Notes under the pieces: generated by a model | Told to the model about the DNA's origin: nothing | Databases searched by the model: none | Seen by the model: only the letters and a program-made list of their open reading frames with translations | Assembly: GCF_004001245.1 (NCBI RefSeq) | Contig: NZ_AP018724.1 | Span: 1,108,501-1,172,500, forward strand | DNA: 64,000 nt | From: Sulfurivermis fontis | Lineage (GTDB): Bacteria > Pseudomonadota > Gammaproteobacteria > Thiohalomonadales > Thiohalomonadaceae | Direction: 5' to 3' | In this document: in pieces, positions 56,508 to 64,000 of the stretch | Layout of the letters: each line of letters opens with the position of its first letter | Numbering within the stretch: the stretch's first letter is position 1 | Made by a program: the position numbers and the translations under genes

Positions 56508-59500
56508 GTGTATCTGTTCCGCATGCGCCACCTGCTGTTCCTGCTGCTGGGACTGATCACGCTGATTTCACTCGCCGCACTGGCGTGGGCTGGTCGGCTC
56601 GCACTGCACGATCTGCATGAAGCTCGCCAACTGTTGCGCATCAACGACATCAGCGAGCTGACCTTGCAGCTCAATACCAACTCTGCCATGGAACGCGGCA
56701 TCACCGCCGCTATGTTGGCCAATCCATCGGCCAGTACAGAAACCATGGCACTGGAGCTGCAGCGGCTGCGGCGTGTGAATGAGGAACGGGGCATCGAATT
56801 GCTGGCGGCCGTGGAGGACTTGCTGGAAATCGATTTTAACTCACCCCTGCATGATGCCCTCGATGGCTTGCGACGTGAACGGCAGAACCTGTTGCGGGCC
56901 CGTGGTAATGCCGACATTATGTTGCAACACAGAGAGCGGGGTGGTGAGGCCCGCTTCGTTGCGGCGATAACGAATTTTATCGAAGCCACGGCTGCGGTGC
57001 GGCATTATGCCCTCGCGCTGGCCGGTCACAGTGATGTCTTGCGGCACGAGCATCTGGCGGCAAAGGATGCCTTGTATACGGCCAGTGAATATTCCGGCCG
57101 CGAGCGTGCCCTGCTGGGGATCGCCATCGCGCAGGGACGTGGTCTGACCCGCAGCGAACACGAGACGCTGCTGGGGATGCGCCATACTGCGCAAGTGGCC
57201 CTGGCCCAACTGGATATGACGGTGGCCGCTTTCAGCGATCAACCTGAAGTGACCATTGCCCATGCGGCGATGAATGCGGAGTTTCGCCACCGCTACCAGC
57301 GGCTACGCGAGCAGGTATATGGTGCGGCCGTGCAGGGCAAAGCCTACCCGGTCGACGTGACTACCTGGTATCAGGAGGCGACACGGGGTATCAGCTCGAT
57401 CCTCGCGCTAGGCGAGGCGATCAACCGCGTGGTGAGTCAGCGGGCACGGCACACGCTGCGCCGCGCGCAGGAAATCGTTGTCGTGTTCGCCACGGCCGCC
57501 ATGCTGGTAATGGCAATGCTGCTGACGGCTACCATGATCATCCGTCGCCGTATCATCATGCCGTTGCACCAGCTGGAGCGCGCCGCCAATGCCATCAGTC
57601 GGGGTGACTACGCCGAGCCACTGCAAGTGCCGCGCGGTGACGAGTTGGGCGAGCTGGGTGCAACTCTGGACGAGATGCGCGCAAATTTGCTGGAGCAGAT
57701 GCAGGAGCGTGATCGCATCGAGGGACTGTTGCGCGACAGCGTCCAGCGCTTCCGCAATCTCGTGGAAAGCACCAACGATTTGCTGTGGGAAATCGATGGT
57801 GCAGGTCGCTATACCTATGTCAGTCCGCAGATACGCAACATTCTAGGTTATGAACCGGATGAGGTGATCGGACGCACTCCCTTTGATCTGATGCAGCCGG
57901 GGGAGGCGGCGCGCCTGGAAACGGTGTTTCACGAACTAGTGACCCAGCGGGCGCCGATACGCGGCCTGGAAAATATCAACCGTCACAAGGATGGCCGTCT
58001 GATCGTTCTGGAAACCAACGGCGTGCCGGTATACGACGACAGCGGTACATTCGTCGGTTATCGTGGCATAGACCGCGATGTGACCGAGCGGCGGGAGGTG
58101 GAGCAGGCTCAACGCGAATCCGAACGCCGTTTTCGTGACCTGCTGGAAAACATGCAGCTGATGGCCGTCATGCTGGATGACGGTGGCAACATAACCTTCA
58201 TCAATGATTGTCTGTTGCACAGCACCGGTCGGAACCGGCAGGAAGTAATGGGCGGCAATTGGTTTGAATTGTTCCTGCCGGAGGATTTACGCGGGGCACT
58301 GCGCGCGACCTATCTGCGTACCATGGCCGGTGGGCAGCCGGCCTCACCCCATGAATACGAGATCATTACCGCAGGTGGCGAACGGCGGCGCGTAGTCTGG
58401 AACAGCATCGTGATCCGCGGGCCCGACGAGCGCCCCGTCGGCAGTGCCAGCGTCGGCGCCGATGTCACCGAACAGCGCAAGAGCGAAGCGGAGACACAAA
58501 AACTGTTGCGCGTCGTCGAACAGACTGATGATGTGGTGATGATTACCGATCCGGCTGGCATCATCGAGTACGTCAATGCCGCCTTCGAACGCGAGACCGG
58601 CTATCGACGTGCCGAGGTGATCGGTCAATCCTCGCGGATACTGCATTCCGGAGTGCAGGATGCCGGGTTCTACAAGAAAATGTGGGACACCATCTCTTCC
58701 GGCCATTCTTTCCGCGCCCTGATGGTGAACCGCCGCAAGAACGGTGAGCTGTTCTACGAGGAGAAGACCATCACGCCGCTGCGCGACAGCAATAATGTCA
58801 TCACGCATTATCTCTCCACCTCCAAGGATGTTACCGAGCGGCGCCGCTTGGACGAGCAGATGCAACAATCCGAGAAGTTGGCCTCCATTGGCCAGTTGGC
58901 CGCCGGTGTGGCACACGAGATCAACAACCCGGTGGGCTACATCAGTTCCAATATTGCCACGCTTACCCGGTATCTGGATGGCATATTTCGTCTGCTCAAC
59001 GCCTACGAGGAAGCAGAAAACGCCATTGGCGATTCCGCCCTGCGGGAGCGCCTGCACGCGCTCAAACAGGAGGTCGACCTCGCCTTTTTGCGCGACGATA
59101 TTCGTGCCCTGATCGATGAGTCCAGCGAAGGCGTGGCGCGGGTGAAGAAGATTGTCCAGGATCTGAAGGATTTCTCCCGCCAGGAGGAGGCCGAATGGCA
59201 GATGGCCGATGTGCACAAGGGGTTGGAAAGTACGCTGAATATCGTGCACAACGAACTCAAATACAAGGCGGAGGTGGTCCGTGAGTACGCTGACCTGCCG
59301 CTGGTGGAGTGCATCCCATCGCAGCTCAATCAGGTGTTCCTGAACCTACTGGTCAATGCGGCCCAGGCCATCGATCATCATGGCGTGATTCATGTGCGCA
59401 GCGGTATGGATGGTGCATGGTGCTGGGTAGAAGTAGAGGACAATGGCAAGGGTATCCCGCCGGAACACATCAACCGCCTGTTCGAGCCATTTTTCACCAC

Positions 59501-59675
59501 CAAGCCGGTAGGCAAGGGTACCGGACTCGGCCTGTCCATCTCTTACGGCATTGTGCAGAAGCATGGCGGACGCATCGAGGTGGACAGTGAGGTCGGCCGT
59601 GGCAGCCGGTTCCGTGTCTGGCTGCCGTTACGGCAACCGGGTTCGGCAACTGCTGAGGCAGGAGAGGGACAATGA
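56508..59675 (+). CDS. membrane sensor histidine kinase, NIT-like sensor-HAMP-3xPAS-kinase
   Basis: Protein of 1,055 aa from the GTG at 56508, with CGGAG seven bases upstream; an ATG five codons later is possible. A membrane helix (about 8-28) and a helical periplasmic sensor (about 40-315) with NIT-like signatures (NSAMERGITAAML, SEYSGRERALLGIAIAQ) lead to a second helix (322-346). HAMP and three PAS domains follow (about 413-530, 540-660, 665-780). The phosphoacceptor is H803 in GVAHEINNPVGY, and the ATPase domain has NLLVNAAQAID, DNGKGIPPEH and GTGLGLSIS. The stop overlaps the response-regulator start by 4 nt. The sensor is related to that of the GGDEF/EAL protein at 60.5-64 kb. Confidence 0.92.
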   Translation: MYLFRMRHLLFLLLGLITLISLAALAWAGRLALHDLHEARQLLRINDISELTLQLNTNSAMERGITAAMLANPSASTETMALELQRLRRVNEERGIELLAAVEDLLEIDFNSPLHDALDGLRRERQNLLRARGNADIMLQHRERGGEARFVAAITNFIEATAAVRHYALALAGHSDVLRHEHLAAKDALYTASEYSGRERALLGIAIAQGRGLTRSEHETLLGMRHTAQVALAQLDMTVAAFSDQPEVTIAHAAMNAEFRHRYQRLREQVYGAAVQGKAYPVDVTTWYQEATRGISSILALGEAINRVVSQRARHTLRRAQEIVVVFATAAMLVMAMLLTATMIIRRRIIMPLHQLERAANAISRGDYAEPLQVPRGDELGELGATLDEMRANLLEQMQERDRIEGLLRDSVQRFRNLVESTNDLLWEIDGAGRYTYVSPQIRNILGYEPDEVIGRTPFDLMQPGEAARLETVFHELVTQRAPIRGLENINRHKDGRLIVLETNGVPVYDDSGTFVGYRGIDRDVTERREVEQAQRESERRFRDLLENMQLMAVMLDDGGNITFINDCLLHSTGRNRQEVMGGNWFELFLPEDLRGALRATYLRTMAGGQPASPHEYEIITAGGERRRVVWNSIVIRGPDERPVGSASVGADVTEQRKSEAETQKLLRVVEQTDDVVMITDPAGIIEYVNAAFERETGYRRAEVIGQSSRILHSGVQDAGFYKKMWDTISSGHSFRALMVNRRKNGELFYEEKTITPLRDSNNVITHYLSTSKDVTERRRLDEQMQQSEKLASIGQLAAGVAHEINNPVGYISSNIATLTRYLDGIFRLLNAYEEAENAIGDSALRERLHALKQEVDLAFLRDDIRALIDESSEGVARVKKIVQDLKDFSRQEEAEWQMADVHKGLESTLNIVHNELKYKAEVVREYADLPLVECIPSQLNQVFLNLLVNAAQAIDHHGVIHVRSGMDGAWCWVEVEDNGKGIPPEHINRLFEPFFTTKPVGKGTGLGLSISYGIVQKHGGRIEVDSEVGRGSRFRVWLPLRQPGSATAEAGEGQ

Positions 59676-60511
59676 CACAGCGCGTGTTGCTGGTCGTGGA
59701 TGACGAGGAGAATATCCTGCGTGCGGTGGTACGGTTGCTGCGTAACGAAGGCTATGTCGTGCTGACGGCGACGAGTGGGCAGCAGGGACTGGATCTGCTG
59801 GAACAACATCCGGTCGGTGTGATTCTGAGCGATCAGCGCATGCCCGGCATGACCGGCAGCGAGTTTCTGGAGCATGCCAAGGTACTGCGTCCACAGACCG
59901 TGCGCATCATGCTGTCAGGTTATACCGATCTGCAATCCGTGACCGATGCCATCAACCGCGGCGCCATTTACAAGTTCCTGACCAAGCCCTGGGATGATGA
60001 ATTGCTGCGCGTGAATATCCGCGAAGCCTTCGAACACTATGAGCTGCGTGCCGAGCGCGATCGTCTGGCTGGCGAGTTACAGGCTCTCAACCGGCAACTG
60101 GCAGCCTCCAACCGGGGATTGCAACAGCGTGTAGCCACTCAGGGGCACGAACTGGATCAGCACCATCGCCTGCTGGAGCTGTCCCGGGAGATAGTCGAAC
60201 ATCTGCCGGTCGGTGTGCTGGGCGTCAGTGACGAGGGAGTGGTTGCGGTGGCCAACTCTGTGGCACACGCACTGATTGGCTGCCCCCCCGGGGCCTTGCT
60301 CGGCCACAGCGCCAGTGAAGTGTTGCCGCAGGCCTTGCGTAATCTTTGCCAGAGTGCGTTACAACGGCAGACCGTGACACAACCTCACCTCACACTGGCC
60401 GGTTCCCGCCCGCTGACCGTGCATGCCACCCGTTTGGGCGCGGTGCCCGGTTGCAACGGTACTGTGCTGGTGTTGGTGCCGGAGCAGGTGGGGACGGGCA
60501 CGGCATCCTGA
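59672..60511 (+). CDS. response regulator: receiver, coiled coil, PAS-like output
   Basis: Protein of 279 aa. The receiver domain (1-120) has the acidic pocket D10-D11, phosphoacceptor D54 in ILSDQRMPGMTG and Lys in FLTKPWDD. A coiled coil (about 125-170) leads to a PAS-like domain (about 170-279, VGVLGVSDEGVVAVANSVAH). There is no DNA-binding domain, so output is probably through protein contact. It is coupled to the kinase gene by an ATGA overlap and is surely its partner. The receiver closely resembles the C-terminal receiver of the convergent GGDEF/EAL protein (DQRMP and KPWDDDEL motifs). Confidence 0.92.
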   Translation: MTQRVLLVVDDEENILRAVVRLLRNEGYVVLTATSGQQGLDLLEQHPVGVILSDQRMPGMTGSEFLEHAKVLRPQTVRIMLSGYTDLQSVTDAINRGAIYKFLTKPWDDELLRVNIREAFEHYELRAERDRLAGELQALNRQLAASNRGLQQRVATQGHELDQHHRLLELSREIVEHLPVGVLGVSDEGVVAVANSVAHALIGCPPGALLGHSASEVLPQALRNLCQSALQRQTVTQPHLTLAGSRPLTVHATRLGAVPGCNGTVLVLVPEQVGTGTAS

Positions 60512-60536
60512 TAGAGGATAGTCCGTCAGCCGTGCC
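60497..60536. repeat. inverted repeat between convergent signalling genes
   Basis: GGCACGGC (60497-60504) pairs with GCCGTGCC (60529-60536); inside, ATCC pairs with GGAT (60505-60508 with 60516-60519). It spans the response-regulator stop and lies just before the end of the opposing gene. It could act as a weak bidirectional terminator, but no T-run is present. Confidence 0.4.
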
Positions 60537-60546
60537 GCAATGACCT

Positions 60547-63500
60547 TCATTCGCTCACCTGCGCCTGCAGCGTACGGTACAGGCCGAAGGCCTTGCGTAT
60601 CTGTTTGCGCAACTCGTCATCATCCCATGGCTTGCTGAAATATTTGTGGATGATGCCTTCGTTGACGGCCTGGCTGACCTGTTGCAGTTCCCCGTGACTG
60701 CTCAGCACGATGCGCACGGTCTCCGGATAGATGCCCTTGACGCGCTGGAAGAATTCGATGCCGCTCATGTCAGGCATGCGTTGATCGCTGATGATGACCC
60801 CGGCACCGTGCCGCGCCAGCAGGTCGAATGCCTCCTGCGTGTTATCCGCGGTAAGCAGGTGATAGCCCTCATGCTGGAACAGGCGGGCGAGAGACTTGAG
60901 GACATTGTGTTCATCGTCCAGCAGCAACAGGGTTGCGTGTGGATTATCGCGTTGCGGCAGGCTCAGCTGGCGACCGTCCTGCAGCAGTTGCGCCAGTTCA
61001 TCAGGGGGCAGCGGCGGGCTGAACAGATAACCTTGCAGCTGATCGCAACCCTTGTCGCGGAGATAGACGGCCTGGTTCTCGGTCTCGACTCCTTCCGCCA
61101 CGACTGTGAGGCGTAGGCTCTCGGCCATGGCGATGATGGTCATGGCGATGGTGGCCTGGTCCGGCGCGGTGGTGATATCGGTGACGAAGCTGCGATCGAT
61201 CTTCAGTGTGTCGAAGGGGAAGCGGCCTAGGTGTGACAGGCTGGAATAACCGGTGCCGAAATCGTCTACCGCCAGGCTCAGGCCCAGGGCCTTCAATTGC
61301 TGCAACACCTCGGCGGTGGCGTCCGGTGATTCCATGACCGCGCTTTCGGTCAGCTCCAGCTCGAGGTAGCGCGGTTCCAGCCCGGTCTCCTCCAGCACCC
61401 GTGCCACGGAAACCACCAATGAAGGCTGGCGCAGCTGTTGGGCGGAGAGATTGACGGCGACAGTGATGGGTGGCAGGCCCGCTTCCTGCCAGCGGCGATT
61501 CTGGCGACAGGCCTCGCGCAGCGCCCATTCGCCCAGGGGCTGGATCAGGCCGGTTTCCTCCGCCACCGGAATGAAACGTACCGGCGAGATCCAGCCCTCG
61601 GTGGGGTGGCACCAGCGCGCCAGCGCCTCGACGCCGACGATATGGCCGCTGCTCAAATCGACCTTGGGTTGGTAGTTCAATTCCAGTTCGCCCTGCTCCA
61701 GGGCGCGGCGCAGGGCATGCTCCAGGGACAGGCGCGCCGCCGCTTCGGCATTCAACTCTTCGGTATAGAAGCGGTAGTGATTGCGCCCCTCGCGTGCCGC
61801 CTCGTGCAGGGCGGTGGTGGCGTTGCGCAGCAAAGTGCCGAGATCGGCGCCATCCTGGGGCATCAGGCTGATACCGATGTGCAGCGTGAGGCGCAGTTCG
61901 TGGCCCTCCAACTCGATGGGCTGGGCCACCGCGTCGATCATGCGCTGGGCCACGGCACTGACATCGTCGGCGTGCTGCACATCGGTCAGCAGCACCACGA
62001 ACTCGTCACCGCCGTAGCGCGCCACGGTGTCGTGGCCGCGCGCCACCTGATTGAGGCGCTTGCCGATGGTGCGCAGCACGGCATCGCCGATGCGATGGCC
62101 CAGGCTGTCGTTGATCAGCTTGAAACGGCTCAGGTCGAGGGACAGCACCGCCAGCATGCCGTCGTCACGGCGATTGACGACAGCCTGGGCAAAACGCTGG
62201 CTCAGCAGGTTGCGGTTGGGCAACTGGGTCAATTCATCGTAATAGGCGAAGAAGTTGAGCTGTTCCTCCAGCTTCTTGCGCTCGCTGATGTCGTGTTGCA
62301 AGCCGACGTAGTGAGTGATTTCACCCTGTGCGTTGCGCACCGGGCTGATGGAAACCAGCTCCCAGTACAGTTCGCCATTCTTGCGTTTGTTGATGAGCTC
62401 GCCTTCCCATACCTTGCCCTGCTGGAGGGTGTGCCACAGTTCGCGGTAGCGCTCGGCCGGAGTGCGGCCGGACTTGATTATGCTCAGTTTTTTGCCGCGC
62501 ACCTCGGCGGCAGTGTAGCCGGTGGTGCGGCTGAATTGCGGGTTGACGTATTCGACGATGCCCTGCGGGTCGGTGATGATCACCGAGCTGACGCTCTGTT
62601 CGATGGCCTGATTCAACTTACGCAACTCCGCTTCGGAATTGATGCGTTCGGTGACGTCCTTGCTGGTGGAGATGTAGTGGGTTATCGCACCGCTGCTGTC
62701 GCGCACCGGGCTGATGGCGACCTCTTCGTAGTAGGGGGTGCCGTCGGCATGGCGGTTGGTGAGGGTGGCACGGAATATCTCGCCGCGCTGCAAGGCCTCG
62801 TGAAAGCGCTGGTACAGCACCGGGTCGTTGAGCTCGCTCTTGAACATGGCAGCGTTCTTGCCCAGCACTTGTTCACGGCGGTAGCCGCGGATGCGCTCGA
62901 AGGCGGCGTTGACGTATTCGATGGTGCGCTCGTGATCGGTGATGATCACCGAGTCGGCGCTCTGCTCCAGCGCCAGAGAGAAGATACGCAGCTGCGCCGC
63001 ATCGGCCTCACGCTGTTGCAGGTCGTCGAGCAGGGTTAGACGCATGCGCTCGAAGGTGGCCGCCAGGTGCCCCAGTTCGTCGTTGCGGAAGGCGGGGAGG
63101 GGTTGGTTGAGATTGCCCTTGCTGATGGTGTCCGCCGCCGCCTCCAGGCGTTTGAGCGGCAGCAGGATGCGGCGGCGGATGCTGCGCACGACGAGGAGGA
63201 AGACCACGCCGGTGATCAGCAGTGCCAGGACCAGCAGGGTAGTGTCGAGCAGGGCCTTGTGGCGCAACTGGGCGATTTCCCGGTGCAACTGGCCGCTCAT
63301 GGCTTCGGACAGGGCGATGATGGTGTCGATGGCTTCGGTCGCCTCGGCATACCAGGTTTCGGCATTCACCGGATAGGGCTGGCGGTTGTGGCTGGCGGCA
63401 TAGACCCGCTGGCGCAACTCCTCGTAGCGGGACAGGAAGACACTGGTGACATTGGCCGAGGCCAGGGTCAGTTCGCGTGAGGCGGGGAACTGGCGCATGA

Positions 63501-64000
63501 TGCGTTCGGCACGGGTCAGGGCCACGTCGACCACGTTGCGGTATTGCTGCAGCTGCGCCAGTTCGTGTTCGCTCAGGGGACGGTGGCGGGCGATGGCGGC
63601 ACCGACGATGGCGCGTTCGCGGCCGGCGTATTCGCTGACCGTGAACAGCGCCTCCTTCATGACCGGATTCGGTATGTAGGAATACATGTTGCCCTGCAGC
63701 GGCATCATGCAGGCCCGGCGCACATCGGCCATGGCATCGATGTGGCGCGTGGCCTGCGCAATCCAGGCGTCTGCCCCGCCGGGCAGGCTGTGCTGGTCAA
63801 TCAGGCTGCGGCTGGCTTCCAGTTCACCGCGGCTGCGTGCCAGATCGTGCAGGGCGAGGCTGAGCGGATGGTTGGGAGGCAGGTTGTTGATGGTTTGGGC
63901 GTAGTCCAGCAGGCGCTGGTATTGCGCATCGACGGCCAGGCGCTGCCGCCGCATCTCGTCCGCCATGTTTGGTTGCGGTTCCTCGCTGGAGAGCAGGGTG
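60547..64000 (-). CDS. NIT-like sensor-HAMP-PAS-PAS-GGDEF-EAL-receiver protein, N-terminus outside window
   Basis: At least 1,150 aa; the frame stays open to the window edge upstream of the in-window ATG at 63966, and a first membrane helix is missing, so the gene is partial. A helical periplasmic sensor (about 63260-64000) matches the neighbouring kinase (SEYAGRERAIVGAAIAR, NAETWYAEATEAIDTIIAL). A membrane helix (about 63180-63255), HAMP and two PAS domains (62280-63010) follow. GGDEF is intact at 61999-62013 with an RxxD inhibitory site before it. EAL is intact at 61621-61629, with DDFGTGYSSL. The protein ends in a receiver domain (about 60570-60935) with SDQRMPDMSG, an unusual place for one. 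It can in principle make and break c-di-GMP. Confidence 0.92.
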   Translation of the reverse strand, partial: TLLSSEEPQPNMADEMRRQRLAVDAQYQRLLDYAQTINNLPPNHPLSLALHDLARSRGELEASRSLIDQHSLPGGADAWIAQATRHIDAMADVRRACMMPLQGNMYSYIPNPVMKEALFTVSEYAGRERAIVGAAIARHRPLSEHELAQLQQYRNVVDVALTRAERIMRQFPASRELTLASANVTSVFLSRYEELRQRVYAASHNRQPYPVNAETWYAEATEAIDTIIALSEAMSGQLHREIAQLRHKALLDTTLLVLALLITGVVFLLVVRSIRRRILLPLKRLEAAADTISKGNLNQPLPAFRNDELGHLAATFERMRLTLLDDLQQREADAAQLRIFSLALEQSADSVIITDHERTIEYVNAAFERIRGYRREQVLGKNAAMFKSELNDPVLYQRFHEALQRGEIFRATLTNRHADGTPYYEEVAISPVRDSSGAITHYISTSKDVTERINSEAELRKLNQAIEQSVSSVIITDPQGIVEYVNPQFSRTTGYTAAEVRGKKLSIIKSGRTPAERYRELWHTLQQGKVWEGELINKRKNGELYWELVSISPVRNAQGEITHYVGLQHDISERKKLEEQLNFFAYYDELTQLPNRNLLSQRFAQAVVNRRDDGMLAVLSLDLSRFKLINDSLGHRIGDAVLRTIGKRLNQVARGHDTVARYGGDEFVVLLTDVQHADDVSAVAQRMIDAVAQPIELEGHELRLTLHIGISLMPQDGADLGTLLRNATTALHEAAREGRNHYRFYTEELNAEAAARLSLEHALRRALEQGELELNYQPKVDLSSGHIVGVEALARWCHPTEGWISPVRFIPVAEETGLIQPLGEWALREACRQNRRWQEAGLPPITVAVNLSAQQLRQPSLVVSVARVLEETGLEPRYLELELTESAVMESPDATAEVLQQLKALGLSLAVDDFGTGYSSLSHLGRFPFDTLKIDRSFVTDITTAPDQATIAMTIIAMAESLRLTVVAEGVETENQAVYLRDKGCDQLQGYLFSPPLPPDELAQLLQDGRQLSLPQRDNPHATLLLLDDEHNVLKSLARLFQHEGYHLLTADNTQEAFDLLARHGAGVIISDQRMPDMSGIEFFQRVKGIYPETVRIVLSSHGELQQVSQAVNEGIIHKYFSKPWDDDELRKQIRKAFGLYRTLQAQVSE

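Overview
This is a GC-rich chromosomal segment of a gammaproteobacterium. The evidence is gene order: nadK-recN // hrcA-grpE-dnaK-dnaJ, dapB-carA-carB-greA, yhbY // rlmE-ftsH-folP-glmM-tpiA-secG-tRNA-Leu(GAG), nuoA to nuoN, and tRNA-fMet-rimP-nusA-infB-rbfA-truB-rpsO-pnp. Runs of this kind are shared by pseudomonads and by chemolithotrophic lineages near Chromatiales and Acidiferrobacterales. HrcA/CIRCE control and a DUF2818 gene after nuoN point away from the enterics. The genus cannot be told from the sequence.

Layout. (1) 1-3.9 kb, minus strand: nadK, then recN, whose 3' end is interrupted by a complete 1,309-bp ISL3-type insertion sequence with an 8-bp target duplication. (2) 4-9 kb: heat-shock operon hrcA-grpE-dnaK-dnaJ with a perfect CIRCE operator and two sigma-32-like promoters. 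(3) 9-22.6 kb: a Tat-exported DsrE-like protein, dapB, pyrimidine/arginine carAB, greA, DUF4149, yhbY, rlmE, ftsH, folP, glmM, tpiA, secG and tRNA-Leu. (4) 23-38 kb: complete 14-gene respiratory complex I operon plus DUF2818. (5) 38-47 kb: initiator tRNA and the transcription/translation operon through pnp; truB carries a one-base frameshift in a C run. (6) 47-50.5 kb: a TPR-like membrane protein, a STAS protein, the methionine-salvage genes mtnB-mtnD-mtnC and a thioredoxin-fold protein. (7) 50.5-64 kb: a signalling region with a heme-c-type GGDEF/EAL protein, a TetR regulator, a beta-CASP MBL protein, a class I amidotransferase, a large PAS histidine kinase with its response regulator, and a second GGDEF/EAL protein ending in a receiver domain and cut by the window edge.

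Most protein genes are ordinary housekeeping genes. The least explained signal lies between them. At least four intergenic or gene-end elements (dnaK-dnaJ, dnaJ-dsrE, carA-carB, nuoN-DUF2818) are large hairpins whose arms are wholly or partly built from 7-nt units (CAAGTNN or CGAGTNN type). A fifth (rbfA-truB) has 30-bp arms made of 10-nt units. They sit inside operons between co-directional genes, and two supply the stop codon of the upstream gene. The other points of interest are the IS-tailed RecN with a coupled transposase start, the three-input heat-shock control region, and the pair of related sensor domains flanking one response regulator.
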